Source of the DNA: an uncultured bacterium
GTDB taxonomy: Bacteria; Cloacimonadota; Cloacimonadia; Cloacimonadales; Cloacimonadaceae
Direction: 5' to 3'
Length of the DNA: 64,000 nucleotides
Assembly: GCA_938009275.1 (NCBI GenBank)
Contig: CALLHY010000062.1
Coordinates: forward strand, 1-64,000
The translations under genes and the position numbers were made by a program. Under the pieces are notes generated by a model that saw nothing but the letters and a program-made list of their open reading frames with translations, ran no database searches and was not told the DNA's origin. Positions within the stretch are counted from its first letter, which is position 1; the number at the start of each line of letters is the position of its first letter. This document shows, piece by piece, positions 52,741 through 62,558 of this stretch.

Positions 52741-55700
52741 TGCATAAACTTAACGTTATTATCCTATTGCTTTGCACGGTTACTTTGGTCCATGCAGACC
52801 TGCTTAAGTCCGAAATGCTAGATAGCGGCAAGCCAAAGGGTAATACTGAGGTAGCACAAGCCACACCTGCACCGTTGCTAAAAAGGATTGGCTCCAGATT
52901 GGGATACAATCAGGACAAGGATGAACAACAAGCAGAATTCAGGTTCATGGGCAGGCTATGGCTTCAGGATTATAATCCGATTTTAAACAACCGAATAGAG
53001 CTTTATAAGCTAAACAAAGGCCTTCACATATATAAAGCCAAACCATACGAGATACCCTCCTTTGCACCTGAACAGAAAGAAAAGATAGACTATCAAAATC
53101 AGCGTGTTATAGTCAGCATTAAACACGGCGAGTACAAAATCGCCCCAGATGCTGTGATAGGATTTGACACCTATTTCGAAAACATGCAGATTAAAGTATT
53201 CAGAAAGTCTCTGTATCAGATTCAGAAAACAGCTACACAGCAAACCCAGGTAAGCAGCGGCGGGTTAATTAAGGAATTCGTGCTGGATATACCCGCCATC
53301 GCCATCCCAAAGGCTGTGCAAAAACTATTGGGTAATACTGCAGGAAGACTGAATCTGGACGGAACTCAGAAGCTAACCCTTCAGGCAAGTAGCACGAAAC
53401 GTAAGCAAATACCAATATACGAAACCAATCGCGGAGCCACTTTCGACCTTAAAATGGAGCAGGAAACAAATCTGCGCCTAACCGGTAACATCGGAGAAAA
53501 GATAGCCGTTAACCTGAAATATAATTCACGCCAGGACGAACAGATATTTGACGCCAACAATGTGAATGTGAAGTATACCGGCAGTGAAGATGAATTTGTT
53601 AAAAGCATTGAAGGCGGAAACATAACGCTGGCTTTAAGCGGATCTCGATACATCAGCTATTCCACAAGTTCTCAGGGCTTATTTGGCATAACATCCAAAT
53701 TCAAGTATGGAAATCTTGATTTGAATGTTATAGCCAGTAAAGAAGAAAGCCAAAAGAATACCCAGAGCTATGTTGGTACCAGCCAGGCAGACTCCACGAT
53801 AGTGCGTAGTAAAGACTACGCACCGCGTAACATGTATTATCTCGCCGATCCCTATAGCCTGTATCTGGTATATGGCGATGGCGATACTGGCATACCAGAA
53901 GGCTGGAAAGATAACGGTATTATGACCAGTCCAAGCGGTGAATGGCTTATTGCCAATCCCAATCTGCTTCCGGCCAATGGCACCGTAAGGTTGTATATTG
54001 ATGATGCTAATGCCAGCAATAACGTTGCCTCTATCCCAGGAGACATCATCTACTTCAGCGCTAATGATTATTATGAACCTTTCTACGATGAACTGATAGA
54101 AGGAACTGACTTTGTAACCGATTATAGTAGTGGTACTATCAATATCCTGAAGGCCATAGACCGGAGAACAACGCTGGCTGTAACATACACTCGCCGTGAC
54201 AATGTGCCAGTACCGAATCTTAGTCCGGGACAACAAAGCGATGATAGAATACACCCCTTTGTTATCCGTCGCCGCAATCAAGAATACAATCCCACAGATA
54301 GCAATAACGTGTGGCACTATCAGATGCGCAATATATACAACATGAACAAAACTAACATCAAAAGCGATGGGTTCAACTTACAGGTGTTTACCGAGAATGT
54401 AGACCGTACGCGGAATTATAACTTGCCGGATACTCTATCGACGCCTGGGTTTATTACCTATATGGACTATCTACGCTTAGACAGTAATGGTGATGGGCTC
54501 ATAAACGGTGATGATACCACGGTTGACCTTACCAGGGGATTCATTATTCTTCCCTTCATTGAGCCATTCAAACCACTTGGCGATGAGATTATTTATCAAG
54601 ATGAAAACGAGAGCATTAGTTATCAGGATATAGACTTCTACATTGGTATTCGGGGAAAGATTGGACGCGATGCCATTGAGCTGGCACAAGGCGGCATCCT
54701 AAAGGGTAGCGTTAAAGTAAAAGTAAATGGCAGCGAACAACGAGAAAACATTGACTACATTGTTGACTATGACTTTGGTAGAATCACGTTCTTAACAGCA
54801 GCAGGAAAAGACCCTGATTCACGCATCGAGATAGACTTTGAGTTCCGTAGCATGTTCAGCGTTGCTAAGAAGTCACTTGCCGGAATCCGCGCTGATTGGC
54901 AGCTTACCGACTATGCCAAACTGGGCGCAACAATGATCTATAGAAGCGAAAACGTTGCCGATAAGCGTCCTCGCATAGGTAATGAAAACATTGAGATGTG
55001 GATGGGAAACATCGACGGCACGATGAACTTTAAGCCATCATTCATAACCCGCTGGATAGATGCTTTGCCTCTGATTAACACATCAGCAGCCTCTCAGATT
55101 AATCTATCAGGAGAAGTTGCCTTTACTCTTCCCAATATTTATGGCGATCCTGATGGTAAGAAGAAAGCCTCATACGTAGACGACATGGAGTCCATAATGG
55201 ATTCGCACCCACTTGGAGTAACCTTCTCGTCCTGGGTTTTGGGCAGCAAACCCTATGCAACTGCTCTCTCCAAGGGAAGAGTTAACTGGTATAACCCAAA
55301 GAATATTCAACGCCAAATGGTAGAAGATGCATCCACGCTTACCGACAAAGAGAAAACCGAGAACGTAACTGTGCTGGCACTGAAGGTATTCCCCAACAAC
55401 ATAGGCATGCCTGGAGCTACTACCAACAGCTGGGCTGGGGTTATGAAATACCTAGGTAATCAATTAGACTTCTCACAAAAGAAGTATATAGAAGTAATGG
55501 TAAAGCTTGATACCCCACAATCCAATGTTAACTTGCATATAGATTTGGGAGACATGAGCGAAGATTTCTACACTGACTTTGGTGGCTATGAGGTACTGAA
55601 TTCCGAGGATACTAACAAGGATGGCGTATTAACTTTGGACGAAGACATAGGCTTGGATGGCTTAGCTAATAATCAGCCAGGTGCTGACCCCAATGATGTT

Positions 55701-58700
55701 GCCAACAGCGATATAGATCAATATGGTGACTATCCGAGGATTAATGGAACAGAAGAGAACCGGGTTCTGGACACAGAAGACCTTGATGGCAATGGAGTAT
55801 TAAACAAGCTTGATAGATACTTCAGCTACACAATCTCGTTGAGCGACACTACATCTCAGCTAATCGAGAACACTAACAGCTATGGCTGGAAGCTTTACAG
55901 AATACCTGTAAATGATCCGAGTTATTATCAGATAGTAAATAACTCTGGCACCAATGTGCTCCCCAGCTTACGCAAGATATCCTATGCCAGAATATGGTTA
56001 GAAACAGACCATGAAGCAAAAGTTATGATTGCTGATGCCTCGTTAGTAGGCAACAAATGGCAAGATTTCCACGTTCGAAACTTTAACAACCGCATTTTAA
56101 GCCAAGCCGAACTAAATGCTCAGAATACTTCATATCTCTCGGGAATTGTAAACAACCAAAAGAACCGCAGTCACTATAGTTCTCCTCCCGAAACAGTTTA
56201 TTATGAAGACGATAGAGAGTCGTCTGAATCTGCATTATCACTCACACTAAGCAACCTGCCCAAAGGTCAACAGTGCCTACTTAGACAACGCCTCTTTGAC
56301 CCATACAACCTGCTATCCTACAACAACATTCGCTTTTGGGTGTTCCCAGAAGCCAGCAGCAATCCTGCTCATCTCAATCCAGATTCTCTAGACATCATCT
56401 TCCGGATTGGTGCGGACTCTACCAATTACTACCAAGTTCGCCAGAGAGTTCCAGTAAACCCGTATGAAGCAAAGATGAACAGCGCAAGATGGATAGAATT
56501 AGACTACCTGTTGCAGGATATGATTGCGCTAAAGCTTCAGAATCCTGAAGCTCTTGCCGATTCGTTGGTTGCCGATAACAAAGTATATTACTATAAGGGC
56601 AGACCGACACTTACCAATATCCGGGACATCTATCTGGGCATTTACAACCCACATGATCACGAATATGTTCCCTACAACGGAACTGTTTACTTCAATGATA
56701 TGCGGGTGATTGACCCGTATCAAGACTTAGGTATTGCTACGCGGGTAAGCTTGAATACCACACTTGCCGACGTTGCCACGCTAACCGTTGATTATGAAGA
56801 AAAAAGCGAAAACTTCAATCCCACCATCCAGCGAGGAAGACAGAACACCTATACCCGAACCCAGTCTCTCAATATTGGTAACAAGCTTTTCCTAAACAAA
56901 CTGTTCCCAAATTCTTGGAGTTTGGATATGCCCTTGTCGCTTGCGCGCAACTATACACTTGGTATTCCCCGCTTCCGCGCAAACTCTGATCTCCTTAGGA
57001 ACAACATAGACGACGAAGCCGAACGTGAACGTGAGAAAAACGAAAACCTCGTTTACAGCGCGGATTTTGGTATAAGCCAAAGAACTGCTCCCAAAAACAA
57101 GATACTTCTCTACACTTTGTATAGAACATCTTTAAGCGCACGTTATGAAAACTCCTTCCGCTATTCTCCTACCATGGTGGATACAACTCTTACCTATCGC
57201 GGTACACTGAATTATAACCTGAATCTACCTGCCAATCAAACCAGCTTTGCCATATGGAAACAATACCGGATTGGCTATTTACCGAATACATGGACTAATA
57301 GTTTTACCTTTAATAACACCGAACCCAAAGGCTGGAACTGGGAAAAAAGAGACGATGCATACAACTGGTATCAGCGTACACAAACAACCGCAACAAGGCA
57401 ATTAACTACAGATAACAACCTAAGCTGGCCTCTTCTTAGTGATCTGACTGCCACTGCCAGATTCAACACAAAGCGAGACCTCCTGCAAAAGTCATATTTC
57501 CAAAAAGTGAACATCGGCAAGCTGAATGAGTTTGTTCAAGACCTGGGATTGAACTTCAATCCCAACTATATGCCAAGTGTTTTCGCCTTTACTACCACTG
57601 CCACTGCCAGATTTTCTGATACTCAACGCAAGTACTTTGACAACTCTCAAGGTGAGCAGATCGAGGTTTACCAAAGCGATGGGAACTCCAATAGGGGCAT
57701 TAGGATGAACCTGAGCCTCCAGAACTCGAATTTGCTTAGCACATGGGCACAAAAGCTTAAAAGCCGAATGCCTGAGCCCAACAAACCTGATGATCACGAA
57801 AAACCTAAAGAACTTGATCCCAATGCCAAACCTGAGGACTCTGGAACCCAAATGCCACCAAGCAAGCCAGAGGAGGAAAAGCCTAAAGAAGACTTCAAGG
57901 AAGAGGAGTATAACCCCGAAAAGCCTAAGGAAGATGTAAAGGATGAAGGCGAGAAATGGTTTTTGGAAGAGCTAAGAAAATATGATGAAGACTATGCTCT
58001 TTCTGGGCCTCATTCTCCAGAAGAAGATAAGCTAAATAACGAAACCAGAGAGTTATATATTGCAAAGCTGAGGAATAACTTAAAGGAATTGGGTTTTGAT
58101 GATAGTGCCGCTACCGAGCCTGGCAAAGTAGAAGACCCAAATCAAGACACCGATACCCCCAAAACTCCTAAGCCGAAATCTGCCCCAAAGAACTATTTGT
58201 TTACTATTGTAAACTCCTTATCTCGAGTAAAAAACATCACCGCGTCCTATCAAAATGGTTACACCATGAACTACGCTCGCAATACAGACAAGTTACCCTT
58301 TGCCTTCCAAATTGGCTTGCCGAATAGCGTTCCCGAAGGCTTTCTGGATTCCACATCGGATGACAATACCATCACCTTTGGTTCTGGTCTCACCATTTCC
58401 AGAAACATCGATAGCGTTATAAACTATTCATATACTACAAACAAACGATATGCAAGCGCAAGTAACCAAAGCATTGGCTACACTTTCCCCGATGTTACCC
58501 TAACCCTGATGAACTTTGAAAACTGGATTGGAATGGCTAACTACCTAACTGGAACAAGGCTTAATACCGGCTTCCAAAACTCCTTAAGGCAAAATGGCGA
58601 TATAAACTGGGTGAAGCCCAAGCAGGAAACTAAAACCATCTCTCTCAATCCTTTGCTGGGGTTCAGTGGCACCATTATGAAGGTAGTAAATACCAATATG

Positions 58701-59102
58701 AGTTTTGCTGTGTCCCGAACAGAAAACACCACCGATATGGACACCTATCAGATTATTAAAACCAGCAATACCCAAACCCTTAATGGCAACATATCTTACA
58801 GCTTCCGCTCTGGCAGAGGATTCACCATACCCTTCACCAAGCGAAAGATACATATAAACAATGAGCTTAGCTCCAGCCTGGCATTTGCTTATGATAGAAG
58901 CTACGACGAAACCCAGGGAAGAGAAAGCACTCAAGTTGATAGAAACACCTCTCGCTTGGCGATCACGCCCGGAGCAAGCTACCAGTTTGATTCCAACATT
59001 CGCGCAGGGCTTACCAGCAGCTATGAGATAACTACCGACAAAAAACGCGACGATGGAACCAGTATGTTTAGCCTTGGCTTGTGGGTGGAAGTAAATCTAT
59101 AA
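52740..59102 (+). CDS. sprA: SprA-like type IX secretion translocon protein
   Basis: 2120 residues. Signal peptide MHKLNVIILLLCTVTLVHA. The protein has the length and repeated strand composition of SprA/Sov, the giant outer-membrane translocon of the type IX system: large beta-rich body with motifs of the SprA N-terminal domain (IGFDTYFENMQIKVFRKSL, NRGATFDLKMEQETNLRLTG, KVAVNLKYNSRQDEQIF-like, ISYSTSSQGLFGI) and many FN3-like extracellular inserts. Residues about 1674-1815 (nt 57761-58180) form an unusually charged, Pro/Glu/Lys-rich, probably disordered insertion in the barrel, rich in KPEE and PKED repeats. The C-terminus returns to strands and ends FSLGLWVEVNL. Translational overlap with coaX (TAATG). 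Its cargo would be the sorting-domain proteins in this window. Confidence 0.88.
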   Translation: MHKLNVIILLLCTVTLVHADLLKSEMLDSGKPKGNTEVAQATPAPLLKRIGSRLGYNQDKDEQQAEFRFMGRLWLQDYNPILNNRIELYKLNKGLHIYKAKPYEIPSFAPEQKEKIDYQNQRVIVSIKHGEYKIAPDAVIGFDTYFENMQIKVFRKSLYQIQKTATQQTQVSSGGLIKEFVLDIPAIAIPKAVQKLLGNTAGRLNLDGTQKLTLQASSTKRKQIPIYETNRGATFDLKMEQETNLRLTGNIGEKIAVNLKYNSRQDEQIFDANNVNVKYTGSEDEFVKSIEGGNITLALSGSRYISYSTSSQGLFGITSKFKYGNLDLNVIASKEESQKNTQSYVGTSQADSTIVRSKDYAPRNMYYLADPYSLYLVYGDGDTGIPEGWKDNGIMTSPSGEWLIANPNLLPANGTVRLYIDDANASNNVASIPGDIIYFSANDYYEPFYDELIEGTDFVTDYSSGTINILKAIDRRTTLAVTYTRRDNVPVPNLSPGQQSDDRIHPFVIRRRNQEYNPTDSNNVWHYQMRNIYNMNKTNIKSDGFNLQVFTENVDRTRNYNLPDTLSTPGFITYMDYLRLDSNGDGLINGDDTTVDLTRGFIILPFIEPFKPLGDEIIYQDENESISYQDIDFYIGIRGKIGRDAIELAQGGILKGSVKVKVNGSEQRENIDYIVDYDFGRITFLTAAGKDPDSRIEIDFEFRSMFSVAKKSLAGIRADWQLTDYAKLGATMIYRSENVADKRPRIGNENIEMWMGNIDGTMNFKPSFITRWIDALPLINTSAASQINLSGEVAFTLPNIYGDPDGKKKASYVDDMESIMDSHPLGVTFSSWVLGSKPYATALSKGRVNWYNPKNIQRQMVEDASTLTDKEKTENVTVLALKVFPNNIGMPGATTNSWAGVMKYLGNQLDFSQKKYIEVMVKLDTPQSNVNLHIDLGDMSEDFYTDFGGYEVLNSEDTNKDGVLTLDEDIGLDGLANNQPGADPNDVANSDIDQYGDYPRINGTEENRVLDTEDLDGNGVLNKLDRYFSYTISLSDTTSQLIENTNSYGWKLYRIPVNDPSYYQIVNNSGTNVLPSLRKISYARIWLETDHEAKVMIADASLVGNKWQDFHVRNFNNRILSQAELNAQNTSYLSGIVNNQKNRSHYSSPPETVYYEDDRESSESALSLTLSNLPKGQQCLLRQRLFDPYNLLSYNNIRFWVFPEASSNPAHLNPDSLDIIFRIGADSTNYYQVRQRVPVNPYEAKMNSARWIELDYLLQDMIALKLQNPEALADSLVADNKVYYYKGRPTLTNIRDIYLGIYNPHDHEYVPYNGTVYFNDMRVIDPYQDLGIATRVSLNTTLADVATLTVDYEEKSENFNPTIQRGRQNTYTRTQSLNIGNKLFLNKLFPNSWSLDMPLSLARNYTLGIPRFRANSDLLRNNIDDEAEREREKNENLVYSADFGISQRTAPKNKILLYTLYRTSLSARYENSFRYSPTMVDTTLTYRGTLNYNLNLPANQTSFAIWKQYRIGYLPNTWTNSFTFNNTEPKGWNWEKRDDAYNWYQRTQTTATRQLTTDNNLSWPLLSDLTATARFNTKRDLLQKSYFQKVNIGKLNEFVQDLGLNFNPNYMPSVFAFTTTATARFSDTQRKYFDNSQGEQIEVYQSDGNSNRGIRMNLSLQNSNLLSTWAQKLKSRMPEPNKPDDHEKPKELDPNAKPEDSGTQMPPSKPEEEKPKEDFKEEEYNPEKPKEDVKDEGEKWFLEELRKYDEDYALSGPHSPEEDKLNNETRELYIAKLRNNLKELGFDDSAATEPGKVEDPNQDTDTPKTPKPKSAPKNYLFTIVNSLSRVKNITASYQNGYTMNYARNTDKLPFAFQIGLPNSVPEGFLDSTSDDNTITFGSGLTISRNIDSVINYSYTTNKRYASASNQSIGYTFPDVTLTLMNFENWIGMANYLTGTRLNTGFQNSLRQNGDINWVKPKQETKTISLNPLLGFSGTIMKVVNTNMSFAVSRTENTTDMDTYQIIKTSNTQTLNGNISYSFRSGRGFTIPFTKRKIHINNELSSSLAFAYDRSYDETQGRESTQVDRNTSRLAITPGASYQFDSNIRAGLTSSYEITTDKKRDDGTSMFSLGLWVEVNL

Positions 59103-59136
59103 GACCAAGCAATTGCATCGCCAAAAATCCTCCTAA

Positions 59137-59225
59137 GAATTGCGCTATTATTACGCATGAAATACGCATCTCATCCGTAATTCATGCGTATTTCATGCGT
59201 AATTCGTTCAAGGAAGCAGCAGGGA
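59137..59225 (-). repeat. Dispersed 11-bp-unit inverted repeat, copy 6
   Basis: Forward reading: GAATTGCGCTA, TTATTACGCAT, GAAATACGCAT, centre CTC, ATCCGTAATTC, ATGCGTATTTC, ATGCGTAATTC, GTTCAAGGAAG, then CAGCAGGGA. Reverse orientation, like copy 2. It starts 34 bp after the sprA stop. Confidence 0.85.
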
Positions 59226-59300
59226 AGAAAATGCTAACATCATCATTACATAGATGATAACATGCTGGAATCTGTATTGATTATGAAGGGGTATGAGATA

Positions 59301-60644
59301 CTATCGCATTATATGCTGTTCTACTAAAGAAAACATCAGGTTGTCACATATCCGGTTTACCGCAGCAAGCTCACTAGCTTTCCGAGCGTTTTCCCGGTTG
59401 TTACCTGTGCTTTTGATGCCCGCAACGGTTGTGCTGAAAAGGCTAATTCCAGTTCTGGTGTCCAGCAGTTCTACATTGGCATCGGCAGTGGCAGAATAGA
59501 GCCTCAGGTTATTCACATACTCACCTTCGTGGCTAACTATCTCTATTCTAAAGGTATAATCGCTGGCTTTAATGTCAGTAAGCACTTCCATATCTAGATT
59601 TTGCAGCTTGTTTACAACCATGTCTTTATAGCTTGAGCCGGGCTTCCCGTCAAAGCTGTAGATAAGGAATGCCCGGGGTTTGTTTACACTTATGTTAAGT
59701 TTTGCGGGACTGAAGCGGAGTATGCTGAACATCTGCTTGATAACAGGATTTTCCAAGCTCTGCAGCCAGTATGCCTTGTCTGGCGTAACATATATGCTTT
59801 GTTGTGGGCTATAGCTGCTTATCCTGTTTATCACCAGCATTGCCATGCCATTGGTATCGGTAACACCCGTCTCCACTATATCCCCCGCGCCACTATCAAA
59901 ATCGTACTTTAGTGGGAATGCACTGGCTGCAATTATGCGTGATTCTTTATTATATTTAACGTTTAAACTCACTGAAGCGGTTCTTCTCAGCTTAGCTACC
60001 ATGTTTATGTTTTGTGGATCAAGATATATTAGTATCGTTTCGGGAAGTGACTGAAGACGGCTAAAAAGCTCGTTGTAAAGATTAATCTCATTACCCCGGT
60101 ATGCGGCTGTTAAATCCAGATCGGTAAAGTCTACAACTAATTCTAATGCTTTTAGTAAGGATGAAATGCCTGCTGTAATCCCTGTACTGGCATCATCATA
60201 CTCCTCCATAAGTTTCAAAGCTTGCGATATCGCCAAATCTCTCTGTTGCACACGCCAGGCATGATAGGCACTTTTGGAAAGACGATAGTATGCCCAATAG
60301 TCTCTGTCATTCTCATAAGTTCCATAAAGCTGGATGTCCTTCAGTTTGTTTCGGCTGGAGCTTTTTATCTGACTAATCAACTCAGCAGACGGGATGCCGT
60401 TTGCCTCTGTTTCTTTTAGATAAATATCGGAATCTATCTGTACGCTTATCTGAGTGGATATCTCTCTAAGGGCATTATCTCTGGCTAGATCGACATAGTT
60501 AGGAGCTTTCTTATTGAAGCGCACAACAGCAGTATAGTATTCATTGTTATAGGGGCGTTGTTCCACCCATTCAGGCACTTGCTTCGACATGCTGCATGCC
60601 CCCATAACTACAAGTATGATAAGCAAATATAATATCTTACGCAT
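59301..60644 (-). CDS. LPP20-like lipoprotein
   Basis: 447 residues. Lipoprotein signal with GAC (Cys17) followed by SMSKQVPEWVEQRPYNNEYY. The first 130 residues match the LPP20 lipoprotein domain: PEWV, YYTAVVRF, ARDNALREISTQISVQIDSD, and the DYWAYYRLSK strand. The rest contains an Ig-like domain and a further strand/helix region ending in a SELAAVNRICDNL helix, similar to LPP20/CsgG-associated proteins. It follows the CsgG-like gene by 2 bp and is co-transcribed. Such proteins accompany outer-membrane secretion or assembly factors; the precise role is unknown. Confidence 0.78.
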   Translation of the reverse strand: MRKILYLLIILVVMGACSMSKQVPEWVEQRPYNNEYYTAVVRFNKKAPNYVDLARDNALREISTQISVQIDSDIYLKETEANGIPSAELISQIKSSSRNKLKDIQLYGTYENDRDYWAYYRLSKSAYHAWRVQQRDLAISQALKLMEEYDDASTGITAGISSLLKALELVVDFTDLDLTAAYRGNEINLYNELFSRLQSLPETILIYLDPQNINMVAKLRRTASVSLNVKYNKESRIIAASAFPLKYDFDSGAGDIVETGVTDTNGMAMLVINRISSYSPQQSIYVTPDKAYWLQSLENPVIKQMFSILRFSPAKLNISVNKPRAFLIYSFDGKPGSSYKDMVVNKLQNLDMEVLTDIKASDYTFRIEIVSHEGEYVNNLRLYSATADANVELLDTRTGISLFSTTVAGIKSTGNNRENARKASELAAVNRICDNLMFSLVEQHIMR

Positions 60645-60645
60645 A

Positions 60646-61917
60646 TTATTTTAGTAAACTCCTAAGCTTGCTGGAAATAGTGTCTCCCATTCGTTTCAAA
60701 GCATCCGAAACCATCTCGCTCTCATCGGGCGGAAATGGCTCGGCTTTGTCTAATTGCTTGCGTAATGAAGAGTTTAAAGCGCGTTGATCGCCTCTAACCA
60801 CTCGCACCCAACTATCTTGCCAGGGATTTTTTGAGTCCAGGCTTTCATGATGAATAATCCTTCCTGTTTCCACATCCAGAATGCTGAAAGAGCCCGTTAT
60901 AGACGCTGAAGCAGTTTTGGTATATAGCTTGTAATCACAGCTAACCTCACCCTTAATCTCTCGCTCCTGTGTTTTTCCCTCTTCATCTTGATACTCTTCC
61001 TTGCCGATAACTACTGTGGCTTTTGCAGTGCGAACCACAGAGCTTGTGCGCGAAGGAACAGAAACCACTTGCAGAATACTTCCGGTAATAATCTCGTGAG
61101 CACCAAGGATTTGACCCAAATTTACCGTGCTTGCTTCATTTACCAGGCCCGATGCGCTTAGCTGCTGTTCTGCTAAAACGGCGTCCATCTGGCTGCGGGC
61201 AATAATCTCTGTGAATTCATTGATATAGTTACCCTCCATAATCCGGGAAACTATTAGATCAGACATTAGCTCAGAAATAGCTCCATATCGGTTTCTGGTG
61301 TTCGATTTATCTGTGAAGGGAGCAATAGCAATACGTTTTATCGCAAGCTTACGTGCTTGTTCATATTTTAGCTGAGCATCTTTGTAACCGGGAATAAGGT
61401 TCAGAGCTGCCTGGTATTCACGAGCTGCTTTGCGCTGGGTGTCTATCGCCTTAGACATCTTATCGTAGCGAATGCCAGCCTGATAATGTGCTTCTGCTGC
61501 ATTCTCTCTACTTAATTTAATCTCATTGCTCAAATCTGGAATTTCGAGAGTGATGCGGTATCCCGTGTAGGGATCGATTAGCGGAGGAAGATTCTGTATC
61601 TGCTCTGCAAGACCTTGTAACTTGATATGTTCGCTAAGAATTTGCTCCCAGGCATTGGGATCAGAGCTTTTCTCTAACGAGCTTACTCTTGTATTATGGT
61701 TGTTTAGAGTCTGAGTCCAGACAGTTTGAAGCAAGTCTTGAGTTTTTTTATTATCGGGTTTTATTCTAAGCGATCTGGCAGCGTCTGACACTGCTAGCTC
61801 GGCATTACCCCTTTCATAGCTCTTTTTTGCTTTTCGATAATAGCGTCCATTCTGAGAACATGCAGCAAACATTAGGGTAAACAACAACGTTAGAGTAACA
61901 AGAAACCGATTGTGCAT
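60646..61917 (-). CDS. CsgG-like outer-membrane lipoprotein
   Basis: 423 residues. Lipobox FAAC (Cys20). Residues about 25-180 are a helical TPR-like region (KSYERGNAELAVSDAARSL). From about 190 a CsgG domain: RIAIAPFTDKSNTRNRYGAI, SRIMEGNYINEFTEIIARSQ, AVLAEQQLSASGLVNEASTV, LGQILGAHEIITGSILQ, and the later strands DYKLYTKTASASITGSFSILD. CsgG forms a nonameric secretion channel for curli subunits. An upstream TTGACA box (61980-61975 on the minus strand) and GGAGAAACG precede the ATG. No CsgA/B curli subunits are in the window, so the substrate is unknown. Confidence 0.86.
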   Translation of the reverse strand: MHNRFLVTLTLLFTLMFAACSQNGRYYRKAKKSYERGNAELAVSDAARSLRIKPDNKKTQDLLQTVWTQTLNNHNTRVSSLEKSSDPNAWEQILSEHIKLQGLAEQIQNLPPLIDPYTGYRITLEIPDLSNEIKLSRENAAEAHYQAGIRYDKMSKAIDTQRKAAREYQAALNLIPGYKDAQLKYEQARKLAIKRIAIAPFTDKSNTRNRYGAISELMSDLIVSRIMEGNYINEFTEIIARSQMDAVLAEQQLSASGLVNEASTVNLGQILGAHEIITGSILQVVSVPSRTSSVVRTAKATVVIGKEEYQDEEGKTQEREIKGEVSCDYKLYTKTASASITGSFSILDVETGRIIHHESLDSKNPWQDSWVRVVRGDQRALNSSLRKQLDKAEPFPPDESEMVSDALKRMGDTISSKLRSLLK

Positions 61918-62036
61918 CGTTTCTCCTTATTGGGATGAATATCTTACGAGCAAGGCACAAGTAATATGAGATTGTGTCAAGCGCATTTTTGTAGCTTACT
62001 ACCTATGCAATACTTACTTTCTTCCAGATATGGAAC

Positions 62037-62064
62037 TTGTCAATGTGATGATTCGCTTTATACT
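62037..62064 (+). promoter_or_regulatory. Promoter of the small exported-protein gene
   Basis: TTGTCA (62037-62042), 16-bp spacer, TATACT (62059-62064); ATG at 62092 follows about 20-21 bp after the predicted start. Confidence 0.6.
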
Positions 62065-62091
62065 AATATCATAAACTATAGAGGTGAAACC

Positions 62092-62553
62092 ATGAAACAT
62101 ATTCTACTAACCATACTTTTCTTATTCTTGTTTATCTATTTGTTTGCCCAAACAGGGATGTTTGGAATAAGCTTTGGGCAAGAGAAGTCCAAGGTACAAA
62201 CTGAGCTGAAAGCAAAAGGCTTTGTTGAAACAGATAAAACCGTTTCAATTTTTAATTACACTAACAGCAAGATACCCGACCTTGCGTCTCTCAAACTGTA
62301 CATAAACGAGGAAAAGGGTATCGTAACAGGATGGGTGGTTAAATACTCAGTTAACGGCGATCAAGCTAAGATAGACAAGATATTCAATGACCTAACCGAA
62401 ATGCACGATGTAAGTCCATTCTACGACGATTACTACGAAGAACATGTATGGGAACTGGATAATGGAAAGGCTGCTTATGTATATGTTGATCCAGATAGCA
62501 GTACACTTACCATAGACTACACGGAATTTGACGATTCATATTATTGGTATTAA
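62092..62553 (+). CDS. Small secreted protein of unknown family
   Basis: 153 residues. Start at 62092 is chosen because AGAGGTG lies 7 bp upstream and a signal peptide (MKHILLTILFLFLFIYLFA) follows immediately; an in-frame earlier start at 61966 would put it upstream of the promoter. The mature part begins QTGMFGISFGQEKSKVQTEL, then strands LKLYINEEKGIVTGWVVKYS, a helix with KIDKIFNDLTEMHDV, and an acidic, Tyr-rich end (DDYYEEHVWEL, TEFDDSYYWY). Such 'FG-x-S-x-x-x-V-K-x-x-L' openings recall periplasmic proteins that bind small ligands, but I recognise no family. Ends 5 bp from the convergent gene. Confidence 0.7.
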   Translation: MKHILLTILFLFLFIYLFAQTGMFGISFGQEKSKVQTELKAKGFVETDKTVSIFNYTNSKIPDLASLKLYINEEKGIVTGWVVKYSVNGDQAKIDKIFNDLTEMHDVSPFYDDYYEEHVWELDNGKAAYVYVDPDSSTLTIDYTEFDDSYYWY

Positions 62554-62558
62554 AGGGG

